Shown piece by piece: positions 37,101-49,784 of a stretch of 64,000 bases of DNA (its first letter is position 1; each line of letters opens with the position of its first letter). Source of the stretch: Mugil cephalus (taxonomy: Eukaryota; Chordata; Actinopteri; Mugiliformes; Mugilidae); NCBI RefSeq assembly GCF_022458985.1, contig NC_061781.1:21477001-21541000 (forward strand), read 5' to 3'. The notes under the pieces are model-generated. The model saw only the letters and a list, made by a program, of their open reading frames with translations, made no database searches and had not been told where the DNA came from. The translations under genes and the position numbers were made by a program.

Positions 37101-40100
37101 ATGCATGGTAATAAAAATGGCGGTAGCTTCTTGGATACTTCATGGGTAAAGCATAACTGAGTTACTCTAGGTCATACAACCCCTAGAGGGTCCGCAGAGG
37201 TACTGCATTGGGGTCGCAAAATCTTTGGTTGATTAGACATTTTTTATCTATATTTTTGTAATTTTCACCCACAATTTTAAATTTCTCTTAATACACATTA
37301 ACATGCATTCAACATATTTTAGTGAAGGGAGAATCAAGGTTATCTTTCAGTCCACGCTTCACTCATTCAGTGATACAGGAGCAACAGTCTCAACAGTTTC
37401 ACACAGAGCGTCGCACAACCCGAAACCTGTCAATCTAAGATTCCTGTACACAGTAGGCCCCGCCCCTATCAATCTGAGCCAATCACGAGGCTGCACATTA
37501 CACACTGACTCTGTCAGGTTCCCCGCAATTGGCCGAGAGCCTATTCAGTCCCCAGATGACGCTCAGACGTATGCTGCAATATTAGCAGAAGAGAAGCTAA
37601 CAGTGTAGCTCGCTCCCATCAGCCAAATACTGAGGCCAAAATGTTTTGGTGATGTTTGAAGTTAGAACTTGAATCTGCCAATAATTTTCTTTATCTGCCA
37701 CCCTTCTGTTGCACATGTTTGAAATAAAAAAAATAATATTTGAACCTGTGTATTATTTGGATAGTTTAATATTGAATGAAAAATGATAATAATATAAATA
37801 GCACTAGGCTGTTAAATATAAAGTTAAATATAAAACACATAATATAGTAGGTAGGGGGTCCCTACTTAATCTCTCCATCAGTTGCATGATGTACAACATT
37901 CAGACCTGAGAGAGGCTCCACTGTGAGCTGGGGCTCCTGAGAATATACTTCATACTGGACCGATGGGTAGATATGAGGCAGGACAAACTGCACCTCGCCA
38001 ACCGTGGCACACAGCTGGCGCAACGTGTAAACACCTGGTTGTCCACTCTACGAGGAAAAACAAAGAGAAGCGTTGAGAGAGAGTGGGAAAAACATGCATA
38101 TATTTTAGTATTTTCTTTGTCTCTTACTGGTGCCGTGAAGATGATGCTGTTGTTCCCAGGCTCTAACGTTACATCCTGCACCTTCAGCATCTGCGCTCCT
38201 TCCTTCATGGCGACAGTCGGGGGGCTGACACAGTTGGGCGTGTCCGGAGGTGAGCTGCTGTCATGACGACGCATGAGCAAGTGAGTGTTTTTACACACCA
38301 CCCCCGTGGAGTTGAGAGAATTGTCCGAGGGACTCCTGTCCTGAATCTCATCCAGCTCTAACGAGGGAAGGGCGTTGGACGAGGACGAGGGAGGACCCAC
38401 CGAAGAGCTGCCCTGGTTAAACTCCACCGTCCCCGGGTTTGTTTGTCTCTGAGCCCCCTTAGACCTTCCGTGAGTCCCTCCGCGATCGATGTCGAAGTGA
38501 ATGCTAGCCGCTAGCTGCTGCATGCGCACCGACACGGGCATCAAGCATCGCAGCGTGAGCTCCACCTGCAGGACGGCTCCAGAGTGCACCGAGGCCGTCG
38601 CTGGGTGGAACTGGAGCCGCGTGAGCTGAGTGAAAACGCTCATGCTGAGGGTAACTTTAGGAGCTGGGGAGGGAGAAAGAAATTAGCTAAAGCACAGACT
38701 TTCTTTGCAAATCAGCTGCACACACCATGTGTCCACGTTTGAACAAAGCCATCAAACTGATGTCGTCTTCTACTTGTGGAAAATCTTTCACATCATTATT
38801 CAAAGCAAAACTAAAGGTGGTTTGACCAGGCGGCAACTTCCATGTCTGAGCGATGAAGTGCAAAAAGCTGCAGTTCATCATGTGGCCACTTGAGGCACCA
38901 AAAGGGAGCAAATCCCCATACACCCCATGTTAAAAAGCCCAACTTTACAGCATTATTAAACATGTTTACAGCTTGGTACAAAAAAATAATTTGGTCTCAA
39001 TAGTTTGTTTCACTATTCATGACAACTGTACTGGGGGTGAATTGCTTTTGTTACTCTAACTCAAATTTTTTATTAAGGTTTAAAACTCTGCATAATTACA
39101 GGCGGATGGACAGAGTTGGGTGGGCGGGTCTCAACTTCCAGGCTGCTTTAGCTCCGCCCCAACATGACCCCCATGTCCATATTTGGAGCATCGGAGTGTG
39201 GGCGGAGTAAAGCTCAGCCAACATGGCGACCACCGGCTCCGCACATTTCAGGCTTCATTTTCAAAGTTCAGAAAGTTCACGATTTGCATACACAGTCAAT
39301 GGATTTGACGCCTTGAAATAACGGACTAATGATACAGCAAGGAGCGCATAAAAGACTTTTTCTTAATGTTTTGTGTTAAGTAATCACTTACACTGATCCC
39401 CAGACTTGCCGGCAAAGCTCAGAATTTCTTGACAAAAGTGCTTTCTCTCCTCTGTGGTCAGATTCCCATCACCAGCCAACAAGGCACTGGTTCTTAAGTA
39501 GCTGTGGAGAGTTGTAAAGGAAACCAAACACTACAGTGGACTGATGCAAGAACACCAGCATCTGCAAAGGCCAACACAGCACCCATTTATAAACCTTTCA
39601 AAGAAGGAGGTTGGAGGAATTTTTCTCCCTGAATGAAAAGCTTCCACAATACAACGGTAAGACACAATTTATGATGAAAATATTTCTTCTATAATAAATG
39701 GCCTTACTGAAAAATATTGAGTATTTCAATAACCGAGTTTAACAGAGAGTTATGCAGCGGTGAAGGCATCCGGCCCTATTTTACATCTAGAACTTTAATT
39801 ACTTCACATATTTGAACTGGTCTCTGTGATTTGAAGGATACTCTTCAGTTCTGTCCAGCAGTTTCTGACACTCAGCGATTTGTTTCCTGGTGTGAGTCAC
39901 AGGGAGGCTCCACCCCTCTGATACGTACGACTTCAAAGCTTCCTGCAAGAAGGTTTCCGCCCGTTCAGGGTCCCCCTTCTTCCTAATGAACACACACAAA
40001 AACAGACAAAAATGTCACATTCTTTCTTTTTAAAAAGAGAAACACACACAAAAAAAATGTGCCGACAAATCTATTTAATGCAAATAATTCCAGAGACGTA

Positions 40101-43100
40101 CTGCTACTCGCACTCGTTGATAAATTTCTTAATTTTAAAGGTCATATTGAAGACATATTGTTTTATCTGCCACTATCTCACCCTATATAAAACCTTGCTT
40201 GAGCCTCACTTACATTACTGCAAAACCAAATGGTTTAACACATTTATAAGTCATTTAAAAAAGCTAGAGATACTCGTTATCTGGGTCCAACGTTAACGCC
40301 CCTTCTAAAACGCTCTCATTAAAACACTAGGAAAGATGCGTTGGACCTTTAAGACGCATGAACCGAACTGAATTCACTCTGTCTTACATGTAGAACTCAG
40401 CCAGGCTTTTTCCCACGAGTCGGGCAGACCTCAGCCGGCCGATGGCCCGGTACATTTCCATAGCAGCATGAGAAAGTTCCTGATGCAAGCAGGCGCCAAT
40501 AAGGTGGTGGAGGAAGAAGAAGAGAGGAGAAAGATAATCAAATTAACTGTTTCCACCGAGGTGTTTCTGGACATTTCATCAGAAAAATACTGACTAAAAA
40601 AAAAAAAAAATTGGGACAGGAGTTCAGAGAAAGTGTGTTTTCACTTTGGCAACTATTATAATACAACAAAAAACAACATGTGAGAGTGTGTGTTTGTGTA
40701 CTACTCACAAGATAGTGCCTTTCAAAAGCTTCTACAGACGACAAAGCTTCTTTCAGTTTTTTGTAAGGGCTCTGCAAACTGCTAACTGTGGAGGGAGACA
40801 AAGGACGCCAACAGTTAAAAGAGTCCGGGTTTTCCATTAATCCTTAATTAACATGATTGGATGAACAAGCTCCCAAATGTTCAGCGAGTGGGATTTTAAA
40901 AGAACAGCTGCTATCGTTCAAACATCACTCAGCTGCTGTGGAGAGACTACAGCTGAACAGCCAAATATATTCTGCTACACTTGTGCAGCAAAAACGAAAG
41001 CTGAGAAACCAACTGTGGGGTGTTTAAAATCTACAATATACAACTGGTTCTGTCACATTATAGAAAATAATCGAGATAAAAAACCACTTGGAGAAACTGT
41101 AAAAATCAGGAGGAGCAGCCAGTCGGACATCTGGTCAGTCCTGAATCAGCTGAACCGCTGCTGATGAGGGCGGACGGAGTCTGAGCAGTGATTCAGGACA
41201 ACTACAGGCAACACTCACCCACGCGTGGCTCAGATCTGACTGGTGTCCGCCGCCTTGTTCTGAGCCTTAAATCACTTGTCCATGCACTGATGTCAGCGGC
41301 AAAGGGATTCGGGTTTTGTGCAAACTTTTTGAAGGCTCATTACCACCCAACACGACTAACATAAAGTTCGGCCTGTCATCACAATGTGTTTTTTTTGTTT
41401 TGACTGCTCACCAGTCTCAGGCCTCTCATCTCCCAGTCCAGCCAGCAGATCTACGGTCCTGTTCAGGTCTTCAGACGTGGGTCCCTTTTCTGACACCAGG
41501 CCACAAAGTTCCCCCAGAGACTTCAGCTGGAGGCAGAGAGGATACGTGTTAAGTTACGAATGAATGAATCTGTGAAAACGTTATCAAATAACTCGTAGAG
41601 ATTTAAGCCTGCCAAAATAAAAGCTGCTTCAAATGAACTGGTCACATCTGAAAAAACACTGCATGAGAGCATAAAAAGGTTTTAGATATAGAAATGTTGC
41701 TGTTCCCATTACCACTTTTTTATTGAGATATTTAGGTTTAGTGCATCTCTAGGAGTAATGGAAATGCAGGCAAAATACTGGTCAACCTTAAATGCACGTG
41801 ATACAACATTAATTGTCTTATCAGACAGGAGGAGATAGATGATAAGGGCTACACACACAATCCCTTAATGTTTAACTTCCTAGTGAGAGGTTTCTTACAT
41901 CGAGGTCAGACTCATTGTTTCACATGAACAATTCCTGCAGATACACGTCCTTGAAGGTACATAAGCAATCATTGCCAAAGCTATAAAATACAGATTCTGT
42001 TTTAATTATTTATTTATTTTTACTTTGTCTGTAGCGTAAGCCCAGAGCCCGACGGTGTGGGAGCAGTTTGCAGCTAAAACGGCCTGATCGCAGCAGCCTT
42101 CAATCCTGTGGAGAACCTCCAAACAGCTGAGGAACACCCAGCAGTCCAGGGCGCCCTCGAGAACCGACACCTGAAGGACAAAAAGAACCATTATATTTTA
42201 ACCCCTGACCTCCACAGTATATTCTAGATACTAAAAATGTGTTTCCAAGTGGAAGTTTTGCATGAAACATGTGGAGAAGTCTCTAGTTTAATATCTATTT
42301 TTCTGTGCTACACAGGGAAACACTTTAAATATCTTACATCTTCTTGAAAGTACATGAAAAAGGCCACTGTATGAATTATTTTTTACCTCCAGCAGGCGCA
42401 GCTCTTGGACACAGTTGTGGAGCAGCTCCAGGGCTCTCTGCGTGACCTCCCACGGCCTCTGGAGGAAGATGAGTAAAGTGCACTGGCGGGAGAACAGGTA
42501 GCTCCTCAGGTCTAACAGGCTGGCCTCTCCACGCTGAATCCCGTCCCTCTTCTCCATGTCGATGGGCCTCCGGAGCAGCAGGCCGCTCCAGTTACGCACC
42601 GGGGCGCAGAATGAGCCGAGCCAGTTAGCTGTGTCTGCGGATCAAAGTCAACACTAGAATGTAACGTTTATCTCAGAAAAGAAATAAACTCACCCTCAAA
42701 TGTTAATTCTAATTAAGAGAACAGTTGTATTGAGATGAAACTAAAGCACTGGGTGGTGGTTACGTACCTCCAGCTCCAAAGTTGAGGACGTACTGTGTAA
42801 ATAGAGCATCTAGTTCATCGTACTGGACCAAGGCATCCTCAAACTGCTGCAGCATCTCAAAAACAAAGGCCAGCTCCTCCTGCACAATCACACACACAAA
42901 ACACAACTAGGTTGTAATAAGAACTGAAAACGAAACAAAGCTCGAGGACATGAGGAGGTAATCCTGTCAGACTCTGATGTCTGAGCCTTTTCTAGGTACC
43001 TGGACCATGAAGTATTCACAGAAGCTCCAGCCGGGCTGCGTGCGTTTCTCTCGGAGCGTTCGCATGTCGTCCTCGAAGCGGCCCAGGTTCTTGGTGAAGG

Positions 43101-46100
43101 ACATGAGGAGGAGAGTTCGCAGCTTCAGCAGCAAAGAATTCCAGGACTCCTGAGACCGAGACGAGTCCTTCAGAGGATCGGACAGAACCACACACCTGGA
43201 CAATAAAAGGACAGACAACCTTTTATTCACACGGGGAGCAAAAATGTTTCATTTGTGATATTAAGTGAAAAGAGAATATTCTGTATTTCTGTTGACTAAA
43301 AACTAAATTTTTTAACTGTAACCAAAGAAGGAACTGGAGACCAACAGCATGTGGTGAGGGAAGTCAGTCTGTCGCCCATTCTCAGCAGTCTGCTACCAAC
43401 TTTCATATAAACGAACCCGTCTGAAGGGGAGGAATCTCCTCACCTGTCGTTCTGCTTGTTGCAGAAGTCACTGCGGATCTTGTCCACGATGGACGACCGA
43501 GGCAGGATGTTGGGCTTGTTCTTCTTCTTCGTGTCGTTGGTCTCCACGACGATGATGACCCAGTCCGCCGAGCCGTGGGTCTTCAAGCTGTTCTGCCAGC
43601 GCAGCATGTCCTCCTTCACTGAGCTCTTGTACATTTCCGTATCCTGCGATAAATCACACAGATTGTATTTTTTCAGGCACTCTGTGTAGATTTCTATACT
43701 TCTATCAGAATGAACAGACAAGAGTCATTAAGATTTATTTTCAGCCAACAAGTCTTATGGCACCTAAACAGAGTAAATCCACAGAGGAGCTGCAGAAAGA
43801 TCTAGTGTTCTTGGCTGAACAGCTGACGTGCAACAGATATTAATTTGATTTATTTTAACTTTAGCCAATAAATAAAACTGTTCATGGCATGTTTTTTAAT
43901 ACTATAATTGTACATTACTTTCAGTCCTTTTGGCATAGCATTCACAATAGAAAAAAAAGGTTTTAGGTTTTGAATACCATAAAGCATGGGTCTTCAACGG
44001 GGGGGTTCGTGGCCCCTGGGAGGTACGCGAGGATCCTGCAGGGGGGTCGCAAAAGACATTTTTCGTATATGTATTTTTTTTAAATATCCCTTAAAAATTT
44101 GAAATTTATTTAATTGCACATTAACATGAATCCAACATATTTTAGTGAAGGGATAAATTGAGGTTATCTTTCAGTCAACACAGGAGTTGTCTCAACAGTG
44201 CGCCGTTTCAAACACTAGTCTAGACCTGTCAATCTAAGCCTCCTGTACACGATAGGCCACGCCCCCATCGCTGCTGATCCAGTCACGAGGCCACATAGAA
44301 AAGCTAACAGTGTAGCTTGCTACCATCAGCCAACTACTGAGGCCAAAATGTTTCGGTGATTCACTGACCGTGCTACATTTAGCTACGTTTAAAGGAAAAG
44401 CTATGTATGTTTATGGCAGTTGCACCCTATTGTTGCACATGTTTGAAATTTGAACCTGTATTATTTGAATAGCTTAATACTGAATGCAAAATGATAATAA
44501 TAATGTATATTTATAATTTGCACTAGGCTGTGCATAATCTCTCCATCAGTTTGGGGTCCTTGGCATGAAAAACTGCCATAAAGTCACAGTGTAACATGGG
44601 TGGATAAATGGGGCCTTATGAATAACTGATAATCATTCGTTACAATGGGATGTTGGCAGTAATTTTCACTTATTTTCATTATGTGAAAACCTAAACTGTG
44701 CAGTTTGAAAGAAAACTGCATTTAAAACCCTTGATGCTGCAAATAACTTGTTAAAGTAAAGCATTTATGGCATAAACCCTCCTCTAAACAAGTCAAACAA
44801 ATGAAATAAATACGTTTTGATTAGCGAGACTGCATTAAAAAGGTAATGGACAATACACGTTTCCTTCAGCGACCTGCATTTTTTACCCAGTGAAGACGTT
44901 TCAACGGCTGAAGATAACAGCTAAAAGAATGCCAACCAGCGAGTTTACGGTTTCTGAGAGCTGAACCCATTCTTCCTGGAGGATACGGATGTGAATGTTG
45001 TGGCTGGGATTCGCAGAGTGACTGTGAATCGACGACTGCTGGAGGGTAGAGTTTGTTTTAAATTGGCTGGAAATGAGTAGAGGTGGGTATAATATGGTGA
45101 CTCAGTTATTATGCAACAGTCCGCTGGCAGAGAAACTGGAGAGCGGCTGTTACACAATGTTGAACTTGCAGTTGCAGTATGTAGGATCAGGCTCAGATCG
45201 TAAATCTTTGTGATCAGTGGCAGCATGTGCAATGTTAAGGAGATAATACGTTAAGTTTTTAGCTTTTTGTATAGATAGATTTTTGTGTTTGCAAAAAATA
45301 TATATATATTTTTGTGTCTTTGCGACTGTGCACAAGGGAAAAGCCCCACAAATATGTTTCTGATTAATTCTGCCTGACTGTCCTGTGATTGAAGAACTTG
45401 CCAAAATCTCCCACAGTTGGATAATTGTGGACGGATCTATTCCATCTTCCCCTCACTTCTAGTTTGCTGCAGTTCGGCCGATGCAGAAGCTTCATATGAG
45501 AGCAGACTTTTTATTTTAGCAGGAAAATACAGACTTTAAGTTTAAATTCTTTTCAAACTAAACCTACTCGTGCACTGCGTTGTTTTAGATCCAGGCCTCA
45601 GTGTTCTGAACTGTACCTGTAATAAGGTCATGTCACGACTACAGGAATGAAAAGGGGAAGCTGCAGCCTCGTCTTCCTGATACTCGCAACACAAGGTCGT
45701 GCACCCATCTCCCCAGCTCTCCTCTTAACTCTTTATCTCCGATTGCACATATGACATCACGACTAGTGCAGTGAAGTGAGAAAGAAATGGAAAGCTGCAC
45801 CTGGACGATCTAGAGGCCAACATGCAGGTTTTAAGTTGCTCCTCTGTGCTCGTGTTTGTTCATTTTCTTGATTTAGGTTCTAGTTTTAACATCTGGGAGC
45901 ATCCAGGTGACGTCACGTAGTCGATAAGTGATGGTGATGATGCATTTTATAGTTGGTTGGACAACAGGAAGAAGCAGAAATGATGTTAGCACTTTCAGCG
46001 ATTAGCGTTTGTTATCGAAGCAGAGCAACTTAGCGGTTTTGTTTTGTCCTTTTATTCTTTGGATAAACTGATAAAACTTATTATTATTTAATCTTTTCAA

Positions 46101-49100
46101 GGATGAAACTTCTTAAATCTTTTCGCACCAACTATACAAATGAATGGATTGAACTCGAATTATTTTGTCATTTTATTACTTAATTTTTTTTAAGAATAAT
46201 GTGTCGTCATCGTTTTTTTTTTTTTTTTTTTATGTCTTCCAAACATGTTGTGAAAAATAAATTAAAAATCTCGCAGTATGGTTGATGTCATCTAGAAGCG
46301 TCAGATTCTCCCCGAGCTGATCTCCTTCCTACACCGGTGGACAATTTTGTAAAAATAGCCAATTTGCAACAAAGCAGGATTATTTGAGTGTGTGAGGTCA
46401 GTCTTTTGATTCCTCCCTGAGGCAGATGGATTCTCGCAGGATTCCTGAGATCACACGACGATTTATCTTTGGTCCAGAACAATCAGTGTCCTGTGATGAA
46501 CCACTGGCAGCTACGGGAGTCTTTTCGGCGTTTTCGTTTACTGCCTTTTGTGATTAATTGTTCCTTTAAATGAGTTGCCTCATTGAGGTTTCATCCAATG
46601 ACGTGCAACTTAACCTTAAAACTGTTTACTAACAGCTTACCAGATTAAATATTAGACAGAAAACACGTCATGCCGTGCTTTCAAGTTTCAAAACCGTGTT
46701 CCTGAATAAAACCAAGAATATAAACCTGCATTTGTGTTTTGCTGTTTGTTGGAGACACATTAGTTCCCACTCTCAGTGTCTCATTAACCCTTTCACTGGC
46801 AATGTAAACACATGGTTCATCTGTTTTGTATTAGTAGTAATATAGACAATAAAATGCTTAATTTCTCATTTTGTACCTATTAGTCCATTTTGTACCACGT
46901 TATATATACAAATATCTAGGCTGTGGCTTTTATACTATTTGTGATGAAGCGCTTTTTGAACAGATGATCATAGCTCAGAAATGTACATCATGCAGCTTCA
47001 GTATTTATATTGTATGAATCTGAAATGATGATATGTCAAAATACTCAGTTTGCAGTGCACAATATTAATATAGATTAAAAAGTACATTTTATTTCTTGGT
47101 GTGGAAGGGTAAAAGGGTAGAAAATGGAAGAGATTCAGGGTGTTTTTTAAACCTAAATTAGACCACCATCCTTCCATTAAAAAGACTTACACACTAATCA
47201 TCTCATTTCATTTCTACAAGTGTTTGTCAATATTCAGAACATGCATTTGTTTAGGAAGGTGCAGTAATAATCTACTATCTATGCTCATAACAGGTGATTT
47301 TTTCGGGAGAGAACCTGCCACACCATCAATGAGTTACCAGTCAGCCTGCAATGACACGATGTTATATGGAGTAACTGTAAAATGCCTGATCCTAACAACA
47401 TTGTAGTTAGAACAGTGTGCAGGCGTTCATGAGTCGATACTTCTTTCAGGGGCACAGTCATTATAAAATTTCATGAGTCACGAGCTGAAGGCAGCACTTC
47501 CTTAAACAAACCAGCTGCTCAGTCAGCAGCAGCAGGTTCCTGCTTCCCTTCTTGTTTTTCTCCTGTCTCTTTCCTACGCCCAGTGCTGCAAAGAAGATGT
47601 CAAGTTCAGTTTAGACCGGTGGCTCCAAAAAGCCATATGCACAATAACGCAGACAGACTTGCTAGAGTCACCTTTTCGCTGTCGTTTCTCATCCCATAAA
47701 ACTCAGTGCTAAAAAAAGTTGCACAGCTTCAGATACATTCGTGTGCACAGGGGAAAATAACATGAGCAACGTTTCCATTAAGGTTTCTTGGAAAATAAAA
47801 GCAATATTGCGGAAATTTCGGAAAAAGTGCAACTGCGCTTTGCACGTCTTTCCATTGAAAGGTGTTTTACAAATGAGCTGTAACTCTCGTCAAGTCCCGT
47901 CTCACGATATCCAATAATTCTCTTAAATTCTCACCTCATCTCCTGTGGAAAAAAGCGTCTCTGCTGCACTTTTGTGATAAACTTTTCTATCAACGCATCT
48001 GAAAAACCACCTCCTGAGAGCCTAAAAATATTTTATTGATACTTGAGAGTATTTTTTCAAAATGTAGTCATTTCCATTACCTGTGTTTTTGTTTTGTTTT
48101 TGCAATATATAGGTTTTGCACATTTCTCAGGGTAACGGAAACGCAAAAACTGATGTGCACTGAAGGACACACATGAAGCGAGAGTTTGCATGTGTTGCAC
48201 ACAGGCCTATTTTTATCCACACAGGATAACTCACTAATAAAGTGCTTATCAGGAGAGCAGACGAGCAGTCAGGCTGATGCTCAAACACACATGAACTAAA
48301 AAAAAAAACTTCCTGAACAGAATTTATTTTCAACTTTTCAAATGTGGTTCCTCAGCAGCAACTTTAAGAAGCTGCCTGCAGTATTTATTTGGCGTTTTTC
48401 TTGTTCATTATAGCTTTTTAACCAACCCAGAGATGAGGTTAGGGCATTATCTCCTTTCACCTGATCTGCCAGCCGGACAGAGAAGAGTTACTGTGTGTGC
48501 GTTTCAGGTTACTCACACAGCAGTCAGTCCAGTAGATGTGGAGGAAGGGGAAGGTGAGAAGAGCCTTGTTGCCCTCCTTCGGGAGGAGCTCCTCTTTAAA
48601 CTGGACAAAATTAGCTTCAAGGTGGATCATTTTTGGTGCACGGCCGTAAGTCCTGCGCAGAGGAGAGAGCAGAGTTAGTGTGAGATGTGAGATGTGGGTG
48701 TGATCGCGCCACATTCAGTGACATAAACGCAAAAACACGTCGTGAATCTGGCGCCGGATCAGAAACTAATTTACAAGATTCGCTCTGCGGCGTTCAATTA
48801 AATACAGAATGATTTAACGTCGCAGACTCTGCTTTGTTATCAAATCTCTCATCGACGGGGAACAAGGCTTTCATTTGAGAATCGCCGCTTCCTGTTTAAC
48901 GACGGCCGATGTAACGAGCCGTGTTGTAAAACAGCCAGATTTCCCCTTTGCAACACACCCGATCCCGCCGCCCCCCCGAGGTTGTGTTCGCTCGGCTTTC
49001 AAGGAGCGCGACGCCGCCACAACTCTAACACAAACAGTGTCCAATCAAACTGATCCCGAACATAATCACCACAGTCGTCAGGGAGGAAAAAAGTGTTTCA

Positions 49101-49753
49101 CATTTCAAAGCTTGACTCAATTCATTTCTGGCACTCCTAAACAATTAAAAAGAATATGTCAATAAAGATTTTAGCGTAAAACCTGGGATGTTACTATGAG
49201 AGCTCACAGCATCTCCTGCAATATTTCCACTGAGCCAATGACCTGAAACCATCATGCATCATCCAGAACAGTGTGTTACTGGAGTTTGCGTTTGTCTGCC
49301 CTGAACTGAATATTACCAGCACTCCCATGCCATCAATTAAATGCCTCTATAAGTCAGTAATGAGGGCAAGGAGACCTGACTCACACACACACTGTGTTTA
49401 TCTGCTGCTACACTTCAGGCGGCCAAACCAAAACAACCAGTTTCTCTCTCCGGCTGCACCTGTTGAGGTCATTATTTACGACGCACGTACATCCTGAACT
49501 CACAGTTCGGTTTAGTGCTGGAGATTTTCTGGTGTCTGATGCCGTAAACAGTGAACAGTGTGTGAAACCCGTGCAGACAGGAAATCTCACGATGCTTTTT
49601 CGCAAATAACTGATATCTTGTCACATGGTTTTTTTCCATCGTGCATTTAGCTGGACGTTACTCACCTCCTCCACTCCATTGGCTCCCTGGGAAGCTGCTG
49701 GGCCAATGAGGTATACAGAGACGTAAACAAGCCCTGATCTCCAGCACCTGTGA

Positions 49754-49784
<31 letters not shown>

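Noticed and set aside
37303..37608. 101-codon frame
   Set aside because: Lies inside a non-coding hAT-like copy.
39799..39841. Continuation of trappc10 exon 12 to a stop codon (alternative C-terminus)
   Set aside because: The U12 donor at 39841 restores frame and family match; the extension is intron sequence.
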